Assembly (NCBI GenBank): GCA_947503305.1
Contig: CANNDF010000004.1
Coordinates: 62,001-126,000 of the forward strand
Source of the DNA: an uncultured Dokdonia sp.
GTDB taxonomy: Bacteria; Bacteroidota; Bacteroidia; Flavobacteriales; Flavobacteriaceae
Reading direction: 5' to 3'
DNA length: 64,000 bases
Shown: in pieces, positions 34,257 through 44,036 of the stretch
Layout of the letters: each line of letters opens with the position of its first letter
Position numbering within the stretch: position 1 is the stretch's first letter
The notes under the pieces: generated by a model
What the model was told of the DNA's origin: nothing
Database searches by the model: none
The model's input: the letters and a program-made list of their open reading frames with translations, nothing else
Made by a program: the position numbers and the translations under genes

Positions 34257-34650
34257 AGATAAAATTTGGGATGAGGTTAGTGCTAAAATACTTCAAAAGG
34301 CAGGAGAGAAGACACCTCCTGTAGATTTTACACAGCTTGTAATGGACAAAATAGAAGCAGAGAATATCATACAATCTGTAACTACTTATAAGCCTCTTAT
34401 ATCTAAAAATGTTTGGGGAGTTATTGCAATTGCAGTCATGATGACTATTGCATACATTTTTTATATAGACATAGATATCGCTATTCTTGATAATATATCT
34501 TTCAACCCTGAGTCGTTATTTCCAAAATGGGAGGTTCCTTCATTAACTACAAATAAGGTGATCCCCAAGCCAATGATTTATGGAGTGGTAATACTCGCTT
34601 TATTAGTGGCTATAGAAATCCCGTTATTAAAGCGTAAATTTTTGAAATAG
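34243..34650 (+). CDS. Membrane protein, probable partner of the ECF sigma factor
   Basis: 135 residues. A soluble N-terminus of about 55 residues (KIWDEVSAKILQKAGEKTPPVDFTQLVMDKI) is followed by two membrane helices (about 58-75 and 110-127). No zinc-finger HxxxCxxC anti-sigma motif is present. The 14-base overlap with the sigma gene suggests it binds and holds the sigma factor at the membrane; this is inferred from position and topology. Confidence 0.75.
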   Translation: MKEHEDKIWDEVSAKILQKAGEKTPPVDFTQLVMDKIEAENIIQSVTTYKPLISKNVWGVIAIAVMMTIAYIFYIDIDIAILDNISFNPESLFPKWEVPSLTTNKVIPKPMIYGVVILALLVAIEIPLLKRKFLK

Positions 34651-34652
34651 TC

Positions 34653-35996
34653 TTAAATACCGGTATAATTCTCTGGAGTAATCGCTTTAAGTTCTGCTTT
34701 GATCACTTCGTTTACATCTAAGGTGTCTATAAATGTAGCGATAGATTCTTGAGTGATACGTTCGTTTACGCGTGTTAACGCTTTTAAAGCTTCATAGGGG
34801 TTAGGATACCCTTCTCGACGAAGTATGGTTTGTATAGCTTCTGCAACAACGGCCCAATTGTTTTCTAAGTCGGCGGCAATTTTTTGCTCGTTTATTAATA
34901 GCTTGTTTAGTCCTTTTAAGGTAGATTGCAAACCTATTACTGTATGTCCAATAGGGACTCCTATGTTACGTAATACAGTACTGTCTGTAAGATCGCGTTG
35001 TAATCTTGAGATAGGTAACTTTGCGGCAAGATGTTCATAGATAGCATTTGCAATACCAAGATTCCCTTCACTATTTTCAAAATCAATAGGGTTTACTTTA
35101 TGTGGCATAGCACTGGATCCTACTTCTCCTTTTTTAATTTTCTGTTTAAAATAATCCATGGAGATATAGGTCCAGAAATCACGATTTAAATCTATGATAA
35201 TGGTATTGATTCTTTTTAATCCATCAAAGAGTGCTGCCATATGATCATAATGCTCTATCTGGGTTGTAGGAAAAGAATGGTGCAATTTTAAGGTGTCGTG
35301 TACAAAACTATGTCCAAATGCTTTCCAGTCTATCATAGGATAGGCTACTTTATGTGCATTAAAATTACCAGTTGCTCCTCCAAATTTTGCAGCACTTGGA
35401 ATGTCATTTAATAAGTTAAGTTGTTCTTCTATACGTACAACAAAGACTTGGATTTCTTTTCCTAATCGGGTAGGAGATGCTGGTTGTCCATGCGTACGCG
35501 CAAGTAATGAGATCATTGCCCATTCATCTACAAGTTGTTTTAAATGATCTACAACTTCTAATAATTGAGGGATATATGATTGGTTTATCGCATCTTTTAA
35601 ACTTAACGGAATCGCAGTATTATTGATATCTTGAGAGGTTAATCCAAAATGAATGAACTCTTTATATTGACTCAAATCGATACTGTCAAATTTTTCTTTG
35701 ATAAAATATTCAACAGCTTTTACGTCGTGATTTGTGATTTTTTCAATCTCTTTTATCGCTTGTGCATCTGCAGTAGTGAAGTCTAGGTATATTTCGCGTA
35801 AAGCAATATAAGAATGCTTATCTATGGTTTCTAGTTGTGGTAACGGGAGTTCACAAAGTGCAATAAAATATTCTATTTCTACTTTTACTCGGTACTTGAT
35901 CAGGGCTTCTTCAGAAAAGAATGGAATAAGTGATTCTGTTTTTGAAGCATAGCGTCCATCTATAGGAGAAATAGCTTGAAGTGGTGACAACGACAT
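34653..35996 (-). CDS. purB: Adenylosuccinate lyase
   Basis: 447 residues. It cleaves SAICAR and adenylosuccinate, releasing fumarate, in purine synthesis. The fumarase/ASL signature GSSAMPHKVNPIDFEN is at about residue 293-308 (catalytic-loop Ser294/Ser295). THDVKAVEYFIK-type (NHDVKAVEYFIKEKF), HFGLTSQDINNTA and ARTHGQPASPT motifs are present. It is convergent with the sigma-partner gene, only 2 bp apart, with no terminator between them. Confidence 0.97.
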   Translation of the reverse strand: MSLSPLQAISPIDGRYASKTESLIPFFSEEALIKYRVKVEIEYFIALCELPLPQLETIDKHSYIALREIYLDFTTADAQAIKEIEKITNHDVKAVEYFIKEKFDSIDLSQYKEFIHFGLTSQDINNTAIPLSLKDAINQSYIPQLLEVVDHLKQLVDEWAMISLLARTHGQPASPTRLGKEIQVFVVRIEEQLNLLNDIPSAAKFGGATGNFNAHKVAYPMIDWKAFGHSFVHDTLKLHHSFPTTQIEHYDHMAALFDGLKRINTIIIDLNRDFWTYISMDYFKQKIKKGEVGSSAMPHKVNPIDFENSEGNLGIANAIYEHLAAKLPISRLQRDLTDSTVLRNIGVPIGHTVIGLQSTLKGLNKLLINEQKIAADLENNWAVVAEAIQTILRREGYPNPYEALKALTRVNERITQESIATFIDTLDVNEVIKAELKAITPENYTGI

Positions 35997-36018
35997 AATT
36001 CGTGTTTTTATAAGGGGG

Positions 36019-36049
36019 CAAAGATAAATAATCGGTTATGCTTTGACAA
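36019..36049 (-). promoter_or_regulatory. Promoter of purB
   Basis: TTG (36047-36049) and TATCTTTG (36019-36026) on the minus strand with a 20 bp spacer, a near-full Bacteroidota consensus, 23 bp before the ATG. Confidence 0.65.
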
Positions 36050-36059
36050 TTATACTACC

Positions 36060-36088
36060 ATAAAAAAAGGGGTGCTTTTACACCCCTA
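36060..36088 (-). terminator. Terminator of the Kelch lipoprotein gene
   Basis: A 7 bp stem AGGGGTG/CACCCCT with a six-base loop. On the minus strand it is followed by seven T. Confidence 0.82.
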
Positions 36089-36115
36089 ATTATATATGCA
36101 AATGACAGTAATTTT

Positions 36116-37555
36116 TTAATTCAAAGCGGCCTCATAAATTGTCATCCCAAATAAATTATTTGTACCTGAACCTTGAATTGCAAAATAGATATGTGAATCC
36201 GATACGGTCATGTCTCTCATGATGGTTGTATTTGATAGTATCGTATTTGTAAGGTCTATTTCCTGAAAACTATTATCTAGTAGATTGTAAACGGTTAAAT
36301 AGGGTGTTATTGCTAGACCTTCCCCATTGTCTTTACGACCTGCTATATAGATTAAATTCTCATGTCTAGCAGAGAATGTACTATACATACGGGCAGGGAG
36401 TGGCACTGTTTGTACACTCATATCTGATAAATTGTAAATAGTCATTTCTTCAGAAAAATTAGAATTTCCCATGCTATCTACATATAAACCTCCGATTACG
36501 TAGAGGTGATTATTTATAATTTCAGCTCCTACACGCGCTCTATCTGTATCCATTGTAATTACCTGCGTAAATTCGATGTCTCCTGGGCTAATAACGCCAA
36601 TAGCTCTAGGACCTAATGCATCATAGCCTCCTATCTTATAGATCTTATCGTCAAGAGACGCAGTTCTAAAATCAAAAGAGCCTGTAAGCAGTGCTGATGA
36701 TTGTACCTCTCCAGACAAATCAGCATTACTGATATCAAGCTGTAAACTTGATACTGTATATATTTTAGTATCGATAAATGATAGTTGTTGTGCTAGAAGA
36801 CTATTTCCTAATATATTTTGAGTGATATCATTTCCAGTATTTGTATCATATTTTATGAGTTGTTGTTCTCCTACCTCCTTTCTACTCACCATATATATGC
36901 TTTCTGTTGTAAAAGAATATTTCATGTCAAGAACGGGTTGGAATGCCTCGTAATAATAGACTTCTGTTAATGAAGAAATAGTTGATGGAGGCATAAGATA
37001 ATTATCTACCGTCTTTTCTGAAAGCTGTAAGTTAAGCTGTGTATTTTCATTTATAGTAACTAGTGCAGTTATGCTATTATCTTCATTTAATTTAAAAGAA
37101 TAATTACCTGACGATGAAAGAAAAGGGTCATTGACATTTGTTGCTGTAAGGCTTATATTTTCTGATGAGCGGTTGGTGTCACTCTCCACCGATTGTAAAT
37201 CTAGAGCCTCTGTATTTATTGCATATCCCTTATTGTAGTTAAGATCAATAGATGTATTTGTTGCAGATGTAAATATAAATTCATCATCTTGTACATTAAA
37301 AAGTGAAGTAATATCAAGATCTGTTATGTTTGTATTTGTAAGTAACGCAGATTGTATTTCCCATGTGTTTTCACCTCCTCCTGTTATAACTTCTATGATT
37401 GCAGAAAGGTCTGTATCATCACTTTGTTCTTCACTTTGTTCCTCTCCTTCTTGAATTGTTACTGGTGCTAAGGCATCATCATCATTATTACAACTGCTTA
37501 TTATTACAATAGTAGCAATAAGTACTAGAAATATATACTGTGTTTTTTTCATCAT
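36116..37555 (-). CDS. Lipoprotein with Kelch-like beta-propeller repeats
   Basis: 479 residues. The leader ends VIISSC, a lipobox, followed by an acidic stretch (NNDDDALAP, EEQSEEQSDDTD) of the type that can act as a surface-export signal in Bacteroidota. Residues about 45-190 form a domain of unknown type. From about 195 there are repeated Kelch-type blades (KIYKIGGYDALGPRAI; HLYVIGGLYVDSMGN; LIYIAGRKDNGEG). Probably a surface-exposed protein-binding propeller. It is a single gene with its own terminator. Confidence 0.75.
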   Translation of the reverse strand: MMKKTQYIFLVLIATIVIISSCNNDDDALAPVTIQEGEEQSEEQSDDTDLSAIIEVITGGGENTWEIQSALLTNTNITDLDITSLFNVQDDEFIFTSATNTSIDLNYNKGYAINTEALDLQSVESDTNRSSENISLTATNVNDPFLSSSGNYSFKLNEDNSITALVTINENTQLNLQLSEKTVDNYLMPPSTISSLTEVYYYEAFQPVLDMKYSFTTESIYMVSRKEVGEQQLIKYDTNTGNDITQNILGNSLLAQQLSFIDTKIYTVSSLQLDISNADLSGEVQSSALLTGSFDFRTASLDDKIYKIGGYDALGPRAIGVISPGDIEFTQVITMDTDRARVGAEIINNHLYVIGGLYVDSMGNSNFSEEMTIYNLSDMSVQTVPLPARMYSTFSARHENLIYIAGRKDNGEGLAITPYLTVYNLLDNSFQEIDLTNTILSNTTIMRDMTVSDSHIYFAIQGSGTNNLFGMTIYEAALN

Positions 37556-37653
37556 CTGGATTGTTATAGTTATACTTAACTATCTAGATATATGAAAAAA
37601 GGTTGCGTTTAGAACGTAAAATAATTTTAAAATGAGAGGTAGAATATCCCATT

Positions 37654-38994
37654 TTATAAGAGTCCTCTTGCTTTGATTTCTAAATACTTGTTTATCGTAT
37701 TTACAGTGAGATCTTCTGGTTTGGTAAGTATGGTCTGGATTCCGTATTTCTCTAGAGTAGATACCATTATTTTTTTGTCATAATCGGCTTTTTGAGCGAT
37801 GGTTTTATGATATACGGTTGCAAGGTCTTTGGCTTCTGATGTAATAAGATGCTCCAATTCTGTATTTTGAAAAAAGATGACTACAAGTACATGCTTTCGC
37901 GAAAGCGCTTTTAGATACATCATCTGTCGTTCCATCGCAGAGATATGTTCAAAATTGGTATATAACAATAGTAAACTACGTTGTGTTACTTTACGTTTTA
38001 CCTGATTATATAATGCGCCAAAATCTCCATCTAAAAACTTCGTATTAATATTATAGAGTACTTCGAGAATAGTAGTAAGATGTGTCTTTTTACTACTTGC
38101 TGGCAAATGCTTTTTAATCGTCTCTGCAAAAGAGATTACACCTACTTTATCTTTTTTCTTTAATGCTATATTTGAAAAAGCCAAGGTGCTATTGATTGCA
38201 TAATCAAGAAGGGTGAGCCCTTTAAATGGCATTTTCATCACACGACTGGCATCGATAATTGTATAAATGGGTTGTGACTTTTCATCCTGAAATTGATTAA
38301 CCATTAGGTTTGCTCTTTTGGCTGTAGCCTTCCAGTTAATAGTTCGTACATCATCTCCTACAACATAGTCTTTGATTTGTTCAAACTCCATAGTATGCCC
38401 TATACGCCGTATTTTTTTCATCCCATGTAACGAGAGTCTATTGTCAAGAGCTAAAAAAGAATATTTACGCATCTGTATAAAAGAGGGGTATACTTTTACC
38501 ATTTGGTCTTTTTTAAAACGATAGCGTCTTTTGACAAGTCTTATTTTACTACTGACATAGAGATTAAGATGTCCAAAAATATATTCTCCGCGTTCTACAG
38601 GTCGTAAGGTATAAACAAAGCCTTTAAAACTTTTTGAAGGGATTTGAAGTTCCTTTTTAAAATTACGATTCTGAAACTGAAAAGGGATTTCATCTATAAT
38701 ATCAATATGTATTTTAAAGGGATATTTATTTTGGATCTGTATGGGGACTTCATTTGAATCACTATTTGAAAATTTTTCTGGAAGTTGTCTTTCTGCAGTA
38801 AGATGATCTTTCCCTCGGAATAATACAAGACAGTCTATAAAGAAGAAAACGGCGAGCACTAACGCCAATAATCCTCCTATTGGAAACAGGGAATGAAACC
38901 AAAAAGAGAGAAGATATACAACGCCTATAACTGCTAGCGCATAGAACAGCCTATCGTGTACAAAAAGTGCTTTTATAAATTTGATACTACGCAA
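37654..38994 (-). CDS. DUF58 domain-containing protein
   Basis: 446 residues. Two N-terminal membrane helices (about 14-55) precede a beta-rich region and the DUF58 core (DDVRTINWKATAKRANLMVNQF), which leads into a von Willebrand A-like fold (IYTIIDASRVM). It is the partner of the MoxR ATPase encoded one base upstream. This set is thought to act in chaperone-like activation or envelope stress, but no substrate is known. The KALSRKH segment is encoded by a GCTTTCGCGAAAGC palindrome. Confidence 0.9.
   Translation of the reverse strand: MRSIKFIKALFVHDRLFYALAVIGVVYLLSFWFHSLFPIGGLLALVLAVFFFIDCLVLFRGKDHLTAERQLPEKFSNSDSNEVPIQIQNKYPFKIHIDIIDEIPFQFQNRNFKKELQIPSKSFKGFVYTLRPVERGEYIFGHLNLYVSSKIRLVKRRYRFKKDQMVKVYPSFIQMRKYSFLALDNRLSLHGMKKIRRIGHTMEFEQIKDYVVGDDVRTINWKATAKRANLMVNQFQDEKSQPIYTIIDASRVMKMPFKGLTLLDYAINSTLAFSNIALKKKDKVGVISFAETIKKHLPASSKKTHLTTILEVLYNINTKFLDGDFGALYNQVKRKVTQRSLLLLYTNFEHISAMERQMMYLKALSRKHVLVVIFFQNTELEHLITSEAKDLATVYHKTIAQKADYDKKIMVSTLEKYGIQTILTKPEDLTVNTINKYLEIKARGLL
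37893..37906. repeat. GCTTTCGCGAAAGC palindrome, copy 3
   Basis: Perfect palindrome inside the DUF58 gene. It is read in a different frame from most copies and encodes ALSRKH. Confidence 0.9.
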
Positions 38995-38995
38995 A

Positions 38996-40087
38996 CTACC
39001 TAGGAATTTCTACAGCATGAACAATCATATCTATCACCTGTTCTGTTGTCATCCCTTCCATCTCACGTTCTGGAGATAGAATTAACCGATGACGCATTAC
39101 TGGTGTAACGGCGCGTTTGACATCTTCTGGAATTACAAAATCGCGACCACTTATAGCAGCAAATGCTTTGGAAGTATTCATAATTGCTAAGGATGCGCGA
39201 GGAGATCCTCCTAAATACAAATGTGGGTGTGTACGTGATTTTACAACAATCTCAGCGATATAGTTTAAGATTTTTTCTTCTATAATTACTTCTTGTGTCT
39301 GCTTTCTAAATGTAGCTAGTGTATTAGGGTTTAATACAGCAGCTATTGTAGATTGAGGCGACTCTCCTTTGCGTTCGTGATGATTTTTTAGAATATCTAT
39401 TTCCTGATCTAGGGTTGGGTAATCTACTTTAATTTTAAATAAAAAGCGGTCTAGTTGTGCTTCAGGCAGGGCATAGGTCCCTTCTTGTTCTACTGGATTC
39501 TGTGTGGCAAGTACCATAAACGGAGGATCCATTGTGTATTTTGTACCGTCTATAGTAATTTGCCGTTCTTCCATTACTTCAAAAAGTGCGGCTTGTGTTT
39601 TTGCAGGTGCGCGATTGATCTCATCAATGAGTACAATATTTGAAAAAATAGGACCTTTTTTAAACTCAAACTCGCTCGTCTTCATGTTAAGTATAGATGT
39701 TCCTAACACATCACTCGGCATTAAATCAGGAGTGAATTGTAATCGACTAAAGTGAGTGTCTAGTGTTTTTGCAAATAGTTTTGCAGTCACTGTTTTTGCA
39801 ATACCTGGGACTCCTTCTATAAGAACATGTCCGTCAGAAAGGAGTGCTACAATAAGAAGTTCTATAAATTCATGCTGTCCGACAATACTCTTTGCAAGTT
39901 CTTCTTTTATACGTGTTGCCGCATTGCGTAATTCTTCTAATGGAATTCGGTTCTCAAAAGAAATGGCTTCGTTTGTTATTGCCGTATCATCTATAATTTC
40001 TTCTGGAGTTGCTGCGGGTTGATCTTGAGGTAAAAGATCATTTGCACCTTCTTCTTCTGGATTTCCGGCATTATTTATATCGTCCAT
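38996..40087 (-). CDS. MoxR-family AAA+ ATPase
   Basis: 363 residues. An acidic N-terminal extension of about 45 residues precedes the AAA+ core: Walker A GVPGIAKT, Walker B NIVLIDEINRAPAKTQ, sensor region MVLATQNPVEQEGTYALPEAQLDRF, and a C-terminal lid (YLGGSPRASLAIMNTSKAFAA). It should remodel or load cofactors onto the DUF58/vWA-type partners of the cluster. Spacing is tight on both sides (1 and 2 bases). Confidence 0.95.
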   Translation of the reverse strand: MDDINNAGNPEEEGANDLLPQDQPAATPEEIIDDTAITNEAISFENRIPLEELRNAATRIKEELAKSIVGQHEFIELLIVALLSDGHVLIEGVPGIAKTVTAKLFAKTLDTHFSRLQFTPDLMPSDVLGTSILNMKTSEFEFKKGPIFSNIVLIDEINRAPAKTQAALFEVMEERQITIDGTKYTMDPPFMVLATQNPVEQEGTYALPEAQLDRFLFKIKVDYPTLDQEIDILKNHHERKGESPQSTIAAVLNPNTLATFRKQTQEVIIEEKILNYIAEIVVKSRTHPHLYLGGSPRASLAIMNTSKAFAAISGRDFVIPEDVKRAVTPVMRHRLILSPEREMEGMTTEQVIDMIVHAVEIPR

Positions 40088-40089
40088 AT

Positions 40090-41304
40090 TTATAGCGTTT
40101 TAAAAGCTTCTATGAGCTTATTTAATTTTAATAGTTCTTCTTTTGTTATTGGATATTTCTGACTTATAGAAGTAATATAATCTATAAGTTTTTTGGTATC
40201 TTCTTGTGTATTATTACTTTTTGAAGCAAGCCGTTCTATAAAATTGAGCCCTCTGTCTGCTGTAGGTATCGCATACTCACTTCGTATGTGCTCCATGAAA
40301 TGATTAATCTGATGTAAAGCAATACTTTTATGATCTCCTTTTTCTAAATACATCCCAGCAATGGTCTTTGTAAAAGCAATCGTTTGGTTAGGTAACGGAT
40401 CAATTATAGGAATGGCTCGTTGTTTGCGTTTTCCTTCAAAAAACACCCACAATACAACACCAATCAAAAGGGTATAATAGGCCCATTTTAAATACTTGTT
40501 TTTAAATAACAGATATAGGGGAGACGTTTGAATTGTTTTTCCATTCTTATAGTGATTATCCCATAGTAGAATGTCCTCCTCAGGGATATATCTTAAGGCA
40601 CTTTCTGTGTAGGCATAATTGTTTTCACGTAGCATAAAATAATTAGTAAAAACATCTGGCATTAAATGTATTATGATGGTGCCTTCTCCAAAACGGTGTC
40701 GTACAAAATGCAATTTAGGTTCTTCAATAGATAAGGTGTCATTATCTTTTGTTAAGTCATACGCTCCAAGAACTACGGTTTGTAAGGTGTCAATTTCATT
40801 AAAATAGGAGGTTTGAATTTCAATATCTAAGACATACGGATTTGTAGTACGTAGATCTGGATGTACTAGCTGGAGTAAAGGTTTTCGTTCAAGATTATTT
40901 AAGTCGTACAATGCTTCTGTACGCAAGGAAAGTGTATCAAGGATAGTTTTACCTATTCCTCGTGCACTTATGTATAAGGTATTCCCTTTTGATACCCAGT
41001 CAAGTAATTTTATAGATTCTGCTTCATCAAAATTTATATAGTCATTTACAAAAAAATACGTTCCTTTTTGATCACTGCTATCTGCAAGATATTCATAAGG
41101 GGGTTGTTCAATTTCTTTAAATTTTTCGGAGGCTTTACTCTCTTTTAGTGTATTGTATAACACAAAAGTTCCATAGGGTATTTTGTCTTTTTTGTTATAA
41201 CTAGCGTACCAATTAATAGGGTCTTCTTCACTGGACTCCATATAAATTAAGACTGCAAGCGATAGGAGTAATAGCCCGGCAAGTATTTTGAACTTAGTAC
41301 TCAT
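40090..41304 (-). CDS. DUF4350 domain-containing membrane protein
   Basis: 404 residues. An N-terminal membrane helix (FKILAGLLLLSLAVLIYM), then the DUF4350-type domain (PYGTFVLYNTLKESKASEKF; YFFVNDYINFDEAESIKLLDWVSKGNTLYIS), a second helix near 275 (WAYYTLLIGVVLWVFFEG) and a C-terminal helical region. It overlaps the DUF4129 gene by 4 bases. It is a standard member of the Bacteroidota MoxR/DUF58 cluster; its role is unknown. Confidence 0.87.
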   Translation of the reverse strand: MSTKFKILAGLLLLSLAVLIYMESSEEDPINWYASYNKKDKIPYGTFVLYNTLKESKASEKFKEIEQPPYEYLADSSDQKGTYFFVNDYINFDEAESIKLLDWVSKGNTLYISARGIGKTILDTLSLRTEALYDLNNLERKPLLQLVHPDLRTTNPYVLDIEIQTSYFNEIDTLQTVVLGAYDLTKDNDTLSIEEPKLHFVRHRFGEGTIIIHLMPDVFTNYFMLRENNYAYTESALRYIPEEDILLWDNHYKNGKTIQTSPLYLLFKNKYLKWAYYTLLIGVVLWVFFEGKRKQRAIPIIDPLPNQTIAFTKTIAGMYLEKGDHKSIALHQINHFMEHIRSEYAIPTADRGLNFIERLASKSNNTQEDTKKLIDYITSISQKYPITKEELLKLNKLIEAFKTL

Positions 41305-42068
41305 AGTTGTGTGCTAAGGGTTGTGAAGGTTGTTTGCGCTTTCGCGAAAGCGGTCTCATCTACTTCAAAATTACCATACCATATATAGTCATATAGATCT
41401 GTCACTTTCTGAAATTGCATACGTATATGGTTATCTTTTATCTCATATATATACTCGTGATTTGTTTTTTGTACTTGCCATTCTATATACTCTTTTGTAC
41501 TTAACTTCTGAAGTACAAAAAGGTAGTAAAACCTTATCGCAAGTCTATAATTACCCGATGCTAAGGCTTTGTCTATAAGTGATTGTATATCTTCATGTTG
41601 TATGAGCTCTTCATCATCAGATAGTGTAGCCTTTCCCAACGCCTGTTTTTCTAGTAGTAAATTACCGCTATCTATTTTTAGAAAAATCCATACAATCAAG
41701 GCTATAAGACCGGCAATAAGTAAATAGGGTAATAATCGAATAAGTACAGCCCAAAATCCAGTCGCTTGATCTCCTCCTAAGATCCATCGTAAAAAACTAC
41801 TCCAGATATCATTAATCCATTGCTTGAGACGTGTCCACCAGTTATCTTCTGGTAAGGCTTCTACATAATTAAAGGCATCATCAGATTGATATTCTCTTAT
41901 TTTGTTTTCGTCAAGCGCAAGAGGCGATATCGTTGTTTTGTCATACTGTATTTCTTGAGGTGCTATATGAGTACTATCCTGAACACTATGAAATGGTATA
42001 GTTGCGTAGGTGTTTTTTATACCTAGCATAAACAGAAAAAAAATAAATCCCCAAACTCTATTCTCCAT
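41301..42068 (-). CDS. DUF4129 domain-containing protein
   Basis: 255 residues. Signal peptide (to TYA), a periplasmic linker, a membrane helix at about 108-129 and a cytoplasmic DUF4129 domain (ALASGNYRLAIRFYYLFVLQKLSTKEYIEWQVQKTN). DUF4129 is also found at the end of some transglutaminase-like proteins. The C-terminal TAFAKAQ is encoded by a GCTTTCGCGAAAGC palindrome. It overlaps the upstream membrane-protein gene by 11 bases. Confidence 0.87.
   Translation of the reverse strand: MENRVWGFIFFLFMLGIKNTYATIPFHSVQDSTHIAPQEIQYDKTTISPLALDENKIREYQSDDAFNYVEALPEDNWWTRLKQWINDIWSSFLRWILGGDQATGFWAVLIRLLPYLLIAGLIALIVWIFLKIDSGNLLLEKQALGKATLSDDEELIQHEDIQSLIDKALASGNYRLAIRFYYLFVLQKLSTKEYIEWQVQKTNHEYIYEIKDNHIRMQFQKVTDLYDYIWYGNFEVDETAFAKAQTTFTTLSTQL
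41338..41351. repeat. GCTTTCGCGAAAGC palindrome, copy 4
   Basis: Perfect palindrome near the 3' end of the DUF4129 gene, encoding AFAKA. Confidence 0.9.
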
Positions 42069-43002
42069 CTGTGTTTCCTATAGTATTTATTTTTTCCAAA
42101 GAACCTGTTTGATTCTTACGTTCATTAAGATTAAAGTATATAAAGTTTATAGCTACAGCTAGAATTATATATAATAAGTAGTTTATAGCGCTACCTATAG
42201 TTTGTAATGTAATAGTAATACCATCATATAAGGTACTTGGATCACTAAGGGTTCCTTCCTGAACACTGGTAAATGCTTTTACAGCACCATATATAGCTGC
42301 AGGCAACTGAAAAACAAAACCAATAACACCTATGAGTAATCCTATGACAAATAGCGTAAAAAATGTATTCCACCATTCATCTTTTATAAGTTTACCACTA
42401 GTAATAAAACTTTCAAAAATACTACTGCTCTTATTTACGATAGCTGGAAAAATCAAAGAGAATCTTACATATAGATAGATGAGTGGTATAAATGCAATAA
42501 GTATGAATAGGATTCCCAAAAAATTACCTGTATTAGAAATGATTAAAATACCAGGGATAGCAAGTATGATGAATACAAGAATGACGATTACCATATTTGC
42601 AAAAGCAAGTCCTATATACCGAATAGCATTTATACGTACCTCTTTCAAAACGATATTTATATCTGGAATCCCATTAGTTTGATTATAAGCTTTAATGTAT
42701 TCGGAGATGGATCCATATAGAATGGCATTGTATAGAATTCCCGCTATAGCCAGTGATGAAAATGCAATTAAAAATTCGGCAATATCAAAACTATCATACC
42801 CCAAAAAGTTAAATGGATCTGCTACAGCAGATACCTTACTGTAAAATGCGACAGCAACTACAAGTAAAATAAACGGAATAAATAGCGTTCTGATTAGAAC
42901 TTTAAATATTGGTTTTATGTTTTTACGTATAAATGAAAAAGTACCAGAAATGATTTCACCTAACTCCCTTTTCTTTTTTAATTGGATAAATTGAGATTGC
43001 AT
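42058..43002 (-). CDS. Multi-pass membrane protein of the MoxR cluster
   Basis: 314 residues with about six membrane helices (for example IKPIFKVLIRTLFIPFILLVVAVAF, YIGLAFANMVIVILVFIILAIPGIL, FFTLFVIGLLIGVIGFVF, AINYLLYIILAVAINFIYF). The architecture resembles the membrane domain often annotated with DUF4013 or glycerophosphodiesterase membrane-domain labels; I do not assign one. It lies between the SpoIIM-like and DUF4129 genes in the usual cluster order. Confidence 0.8.
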   Translation of the reverse strand: MQSQFIQLKKKRELGEIISGTFSFIRKNIKPIFKVLIRTLFIPFILLVVAVAFYSKVSAVADPFNFLGYDSFDIAEFLIAFSSLAIAGILYNAILYGSISEYIKAYNQTNGIPDINIVLKEVRINAIRYIGLAFANMVIVILVFIILAIPGILIISNTGNFLGILFILIAFIPLIYLYVRFSLIFPAIVNKSSSIFESFITSGKLIKDEWWNTFFTLFVIGLLIGVIGFVFQLPAAIYGAVKAFTSVQEGTLSDPSTLYDGITITLQTIGSAINYLLYIILAVAINFIYFNLNERKNQTGSLEKINTIGNTDGE

Positions 43003-43007
43003 AGTGT

Positions 43008-44000
43008 TTAAAGTTTTGGAATTTCAGGTAGTCCTAGGGTTGCTAATTGCTGTTTTTTAAATTGTTGTCTAGGGTAGATAACATAATAAAATATAATTAA
43101 TGCAAGTGAGCCTCCTATAATACAGATAGCAAGCCAATCAGGCATTTCTGTATGACGAGTTACAAAGCCTTCGAGAAAGCCTGCTATAATAAAAAAAGGA
43201 ATCGTACTTACTACAATTTTAAGTCCGTTTTTCATTCCCCTTTTAAATGAAGCTAGACGTGTATAGGTGCCTGGAAATAGAATGCTATTTCCCAAAACCA
43301 TTCCTGCACAACCAGCAATAATAATTACTGAAATTTCTATAGTTCCATGTATCCATATTGTACGAGCAGATTCCCATCCTAACCCTTCTGCAAAAAAGAA
43401 ATATTGAAAACTACCTAACATAACTGCATTTTGCATAATAATAACAAGGGATCCTATTGTAAAAAAAATACCAAAAATAAATGCATATAAGGAGACTTTA
43501 ATATTATTAATAGTAATTCCTAGGAACATGTTTAACTCTCCCTGTTCCTTATATACAGCCATTGGATCTCCTTTCTCAATATTACTCAATGTCATGTTTA
43601 CATATCCATCTCCTAGTATAGATCGTATAAATGCGCCATCATTTGCAGCACTATACGCACCAATTAAGACAAAAAGTAAAAAAGTCAAAAAGGCTATCAG
43701 TAATTGCTTTTGGTAACTATACATAAGCAATGGAAATTCTTTTGTAAAAAAAGTAATGAACCGTTTACTAGACTCTCTTTTTGTTTTGTAAATGACTTGA
43801 TGTGACTGAGAAGCTATATAGTTAAGATATTCTAGTGTTTTACTTTCTGGATAGAAAGTTTGTGCATAACTTAGATGATCCGTAACCTCCATGTAGAGAT
43901 TAGATAACTCATCAGGATCTATCTGACTTTTGTTAACGAGAACATTTTCAAACTTCAACCATTTATCCTTATTTTGCTTAATAAAAGCAGCTTCGCGCAT
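43008..44000 (-). CDS. Stage II sporulation protein M-like membrane protein
   Basis: 330 residues. A soluble N-terminus (REAAFIKQNKDKWLKFENVL...DELSNLYMEVTDHLSYAQTFYP) is followed by a SpoIIM-type set of five or six helices, with the characteristic NNIKVSLYAFIFGIFFTIGSL and IHGTIEISVIIIAGCAGMVLG. In non-sporulating Bacteroidota this gene opens the MoxR/DUF58 operon. Only 36 bp separate its ATG from the divergent RDD gene. Confidence 0.9.
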   Translation of the reverse strand: MREAAFIKQNKDKWLKFENVLVNKSQIDPDELSNLYMEVTDHLSYAQTFYPESKTLEYLNYIASQSHQVIYKTKRESSKRFITFFTKEFPLLMYSYQKQLLIAFLTFLLFVLIGAYSAANDGAFIRSILGDGYVNMTLSNIEKGDPMAVYKEQGELNMFLGITINNIKVSLYAFIFGIFFTIGSLVIIMQNAVMLGSFQYFFFAEGLGWESARTIWIHGTIEISVIIIAGCAGMVLGNSILFPGTYTRLASFKRGMKNGLKIVVSTIPFFIIAGFLEGFVTRHTEMPDWLAICIIGGSLALIIFYYVIYPRQQFKKQQLATLGLPEIPKL

Positions 44001-44036
44001 TTAGTAAAAAATTAGAAAAGTAAAGAAAAAGAATTA

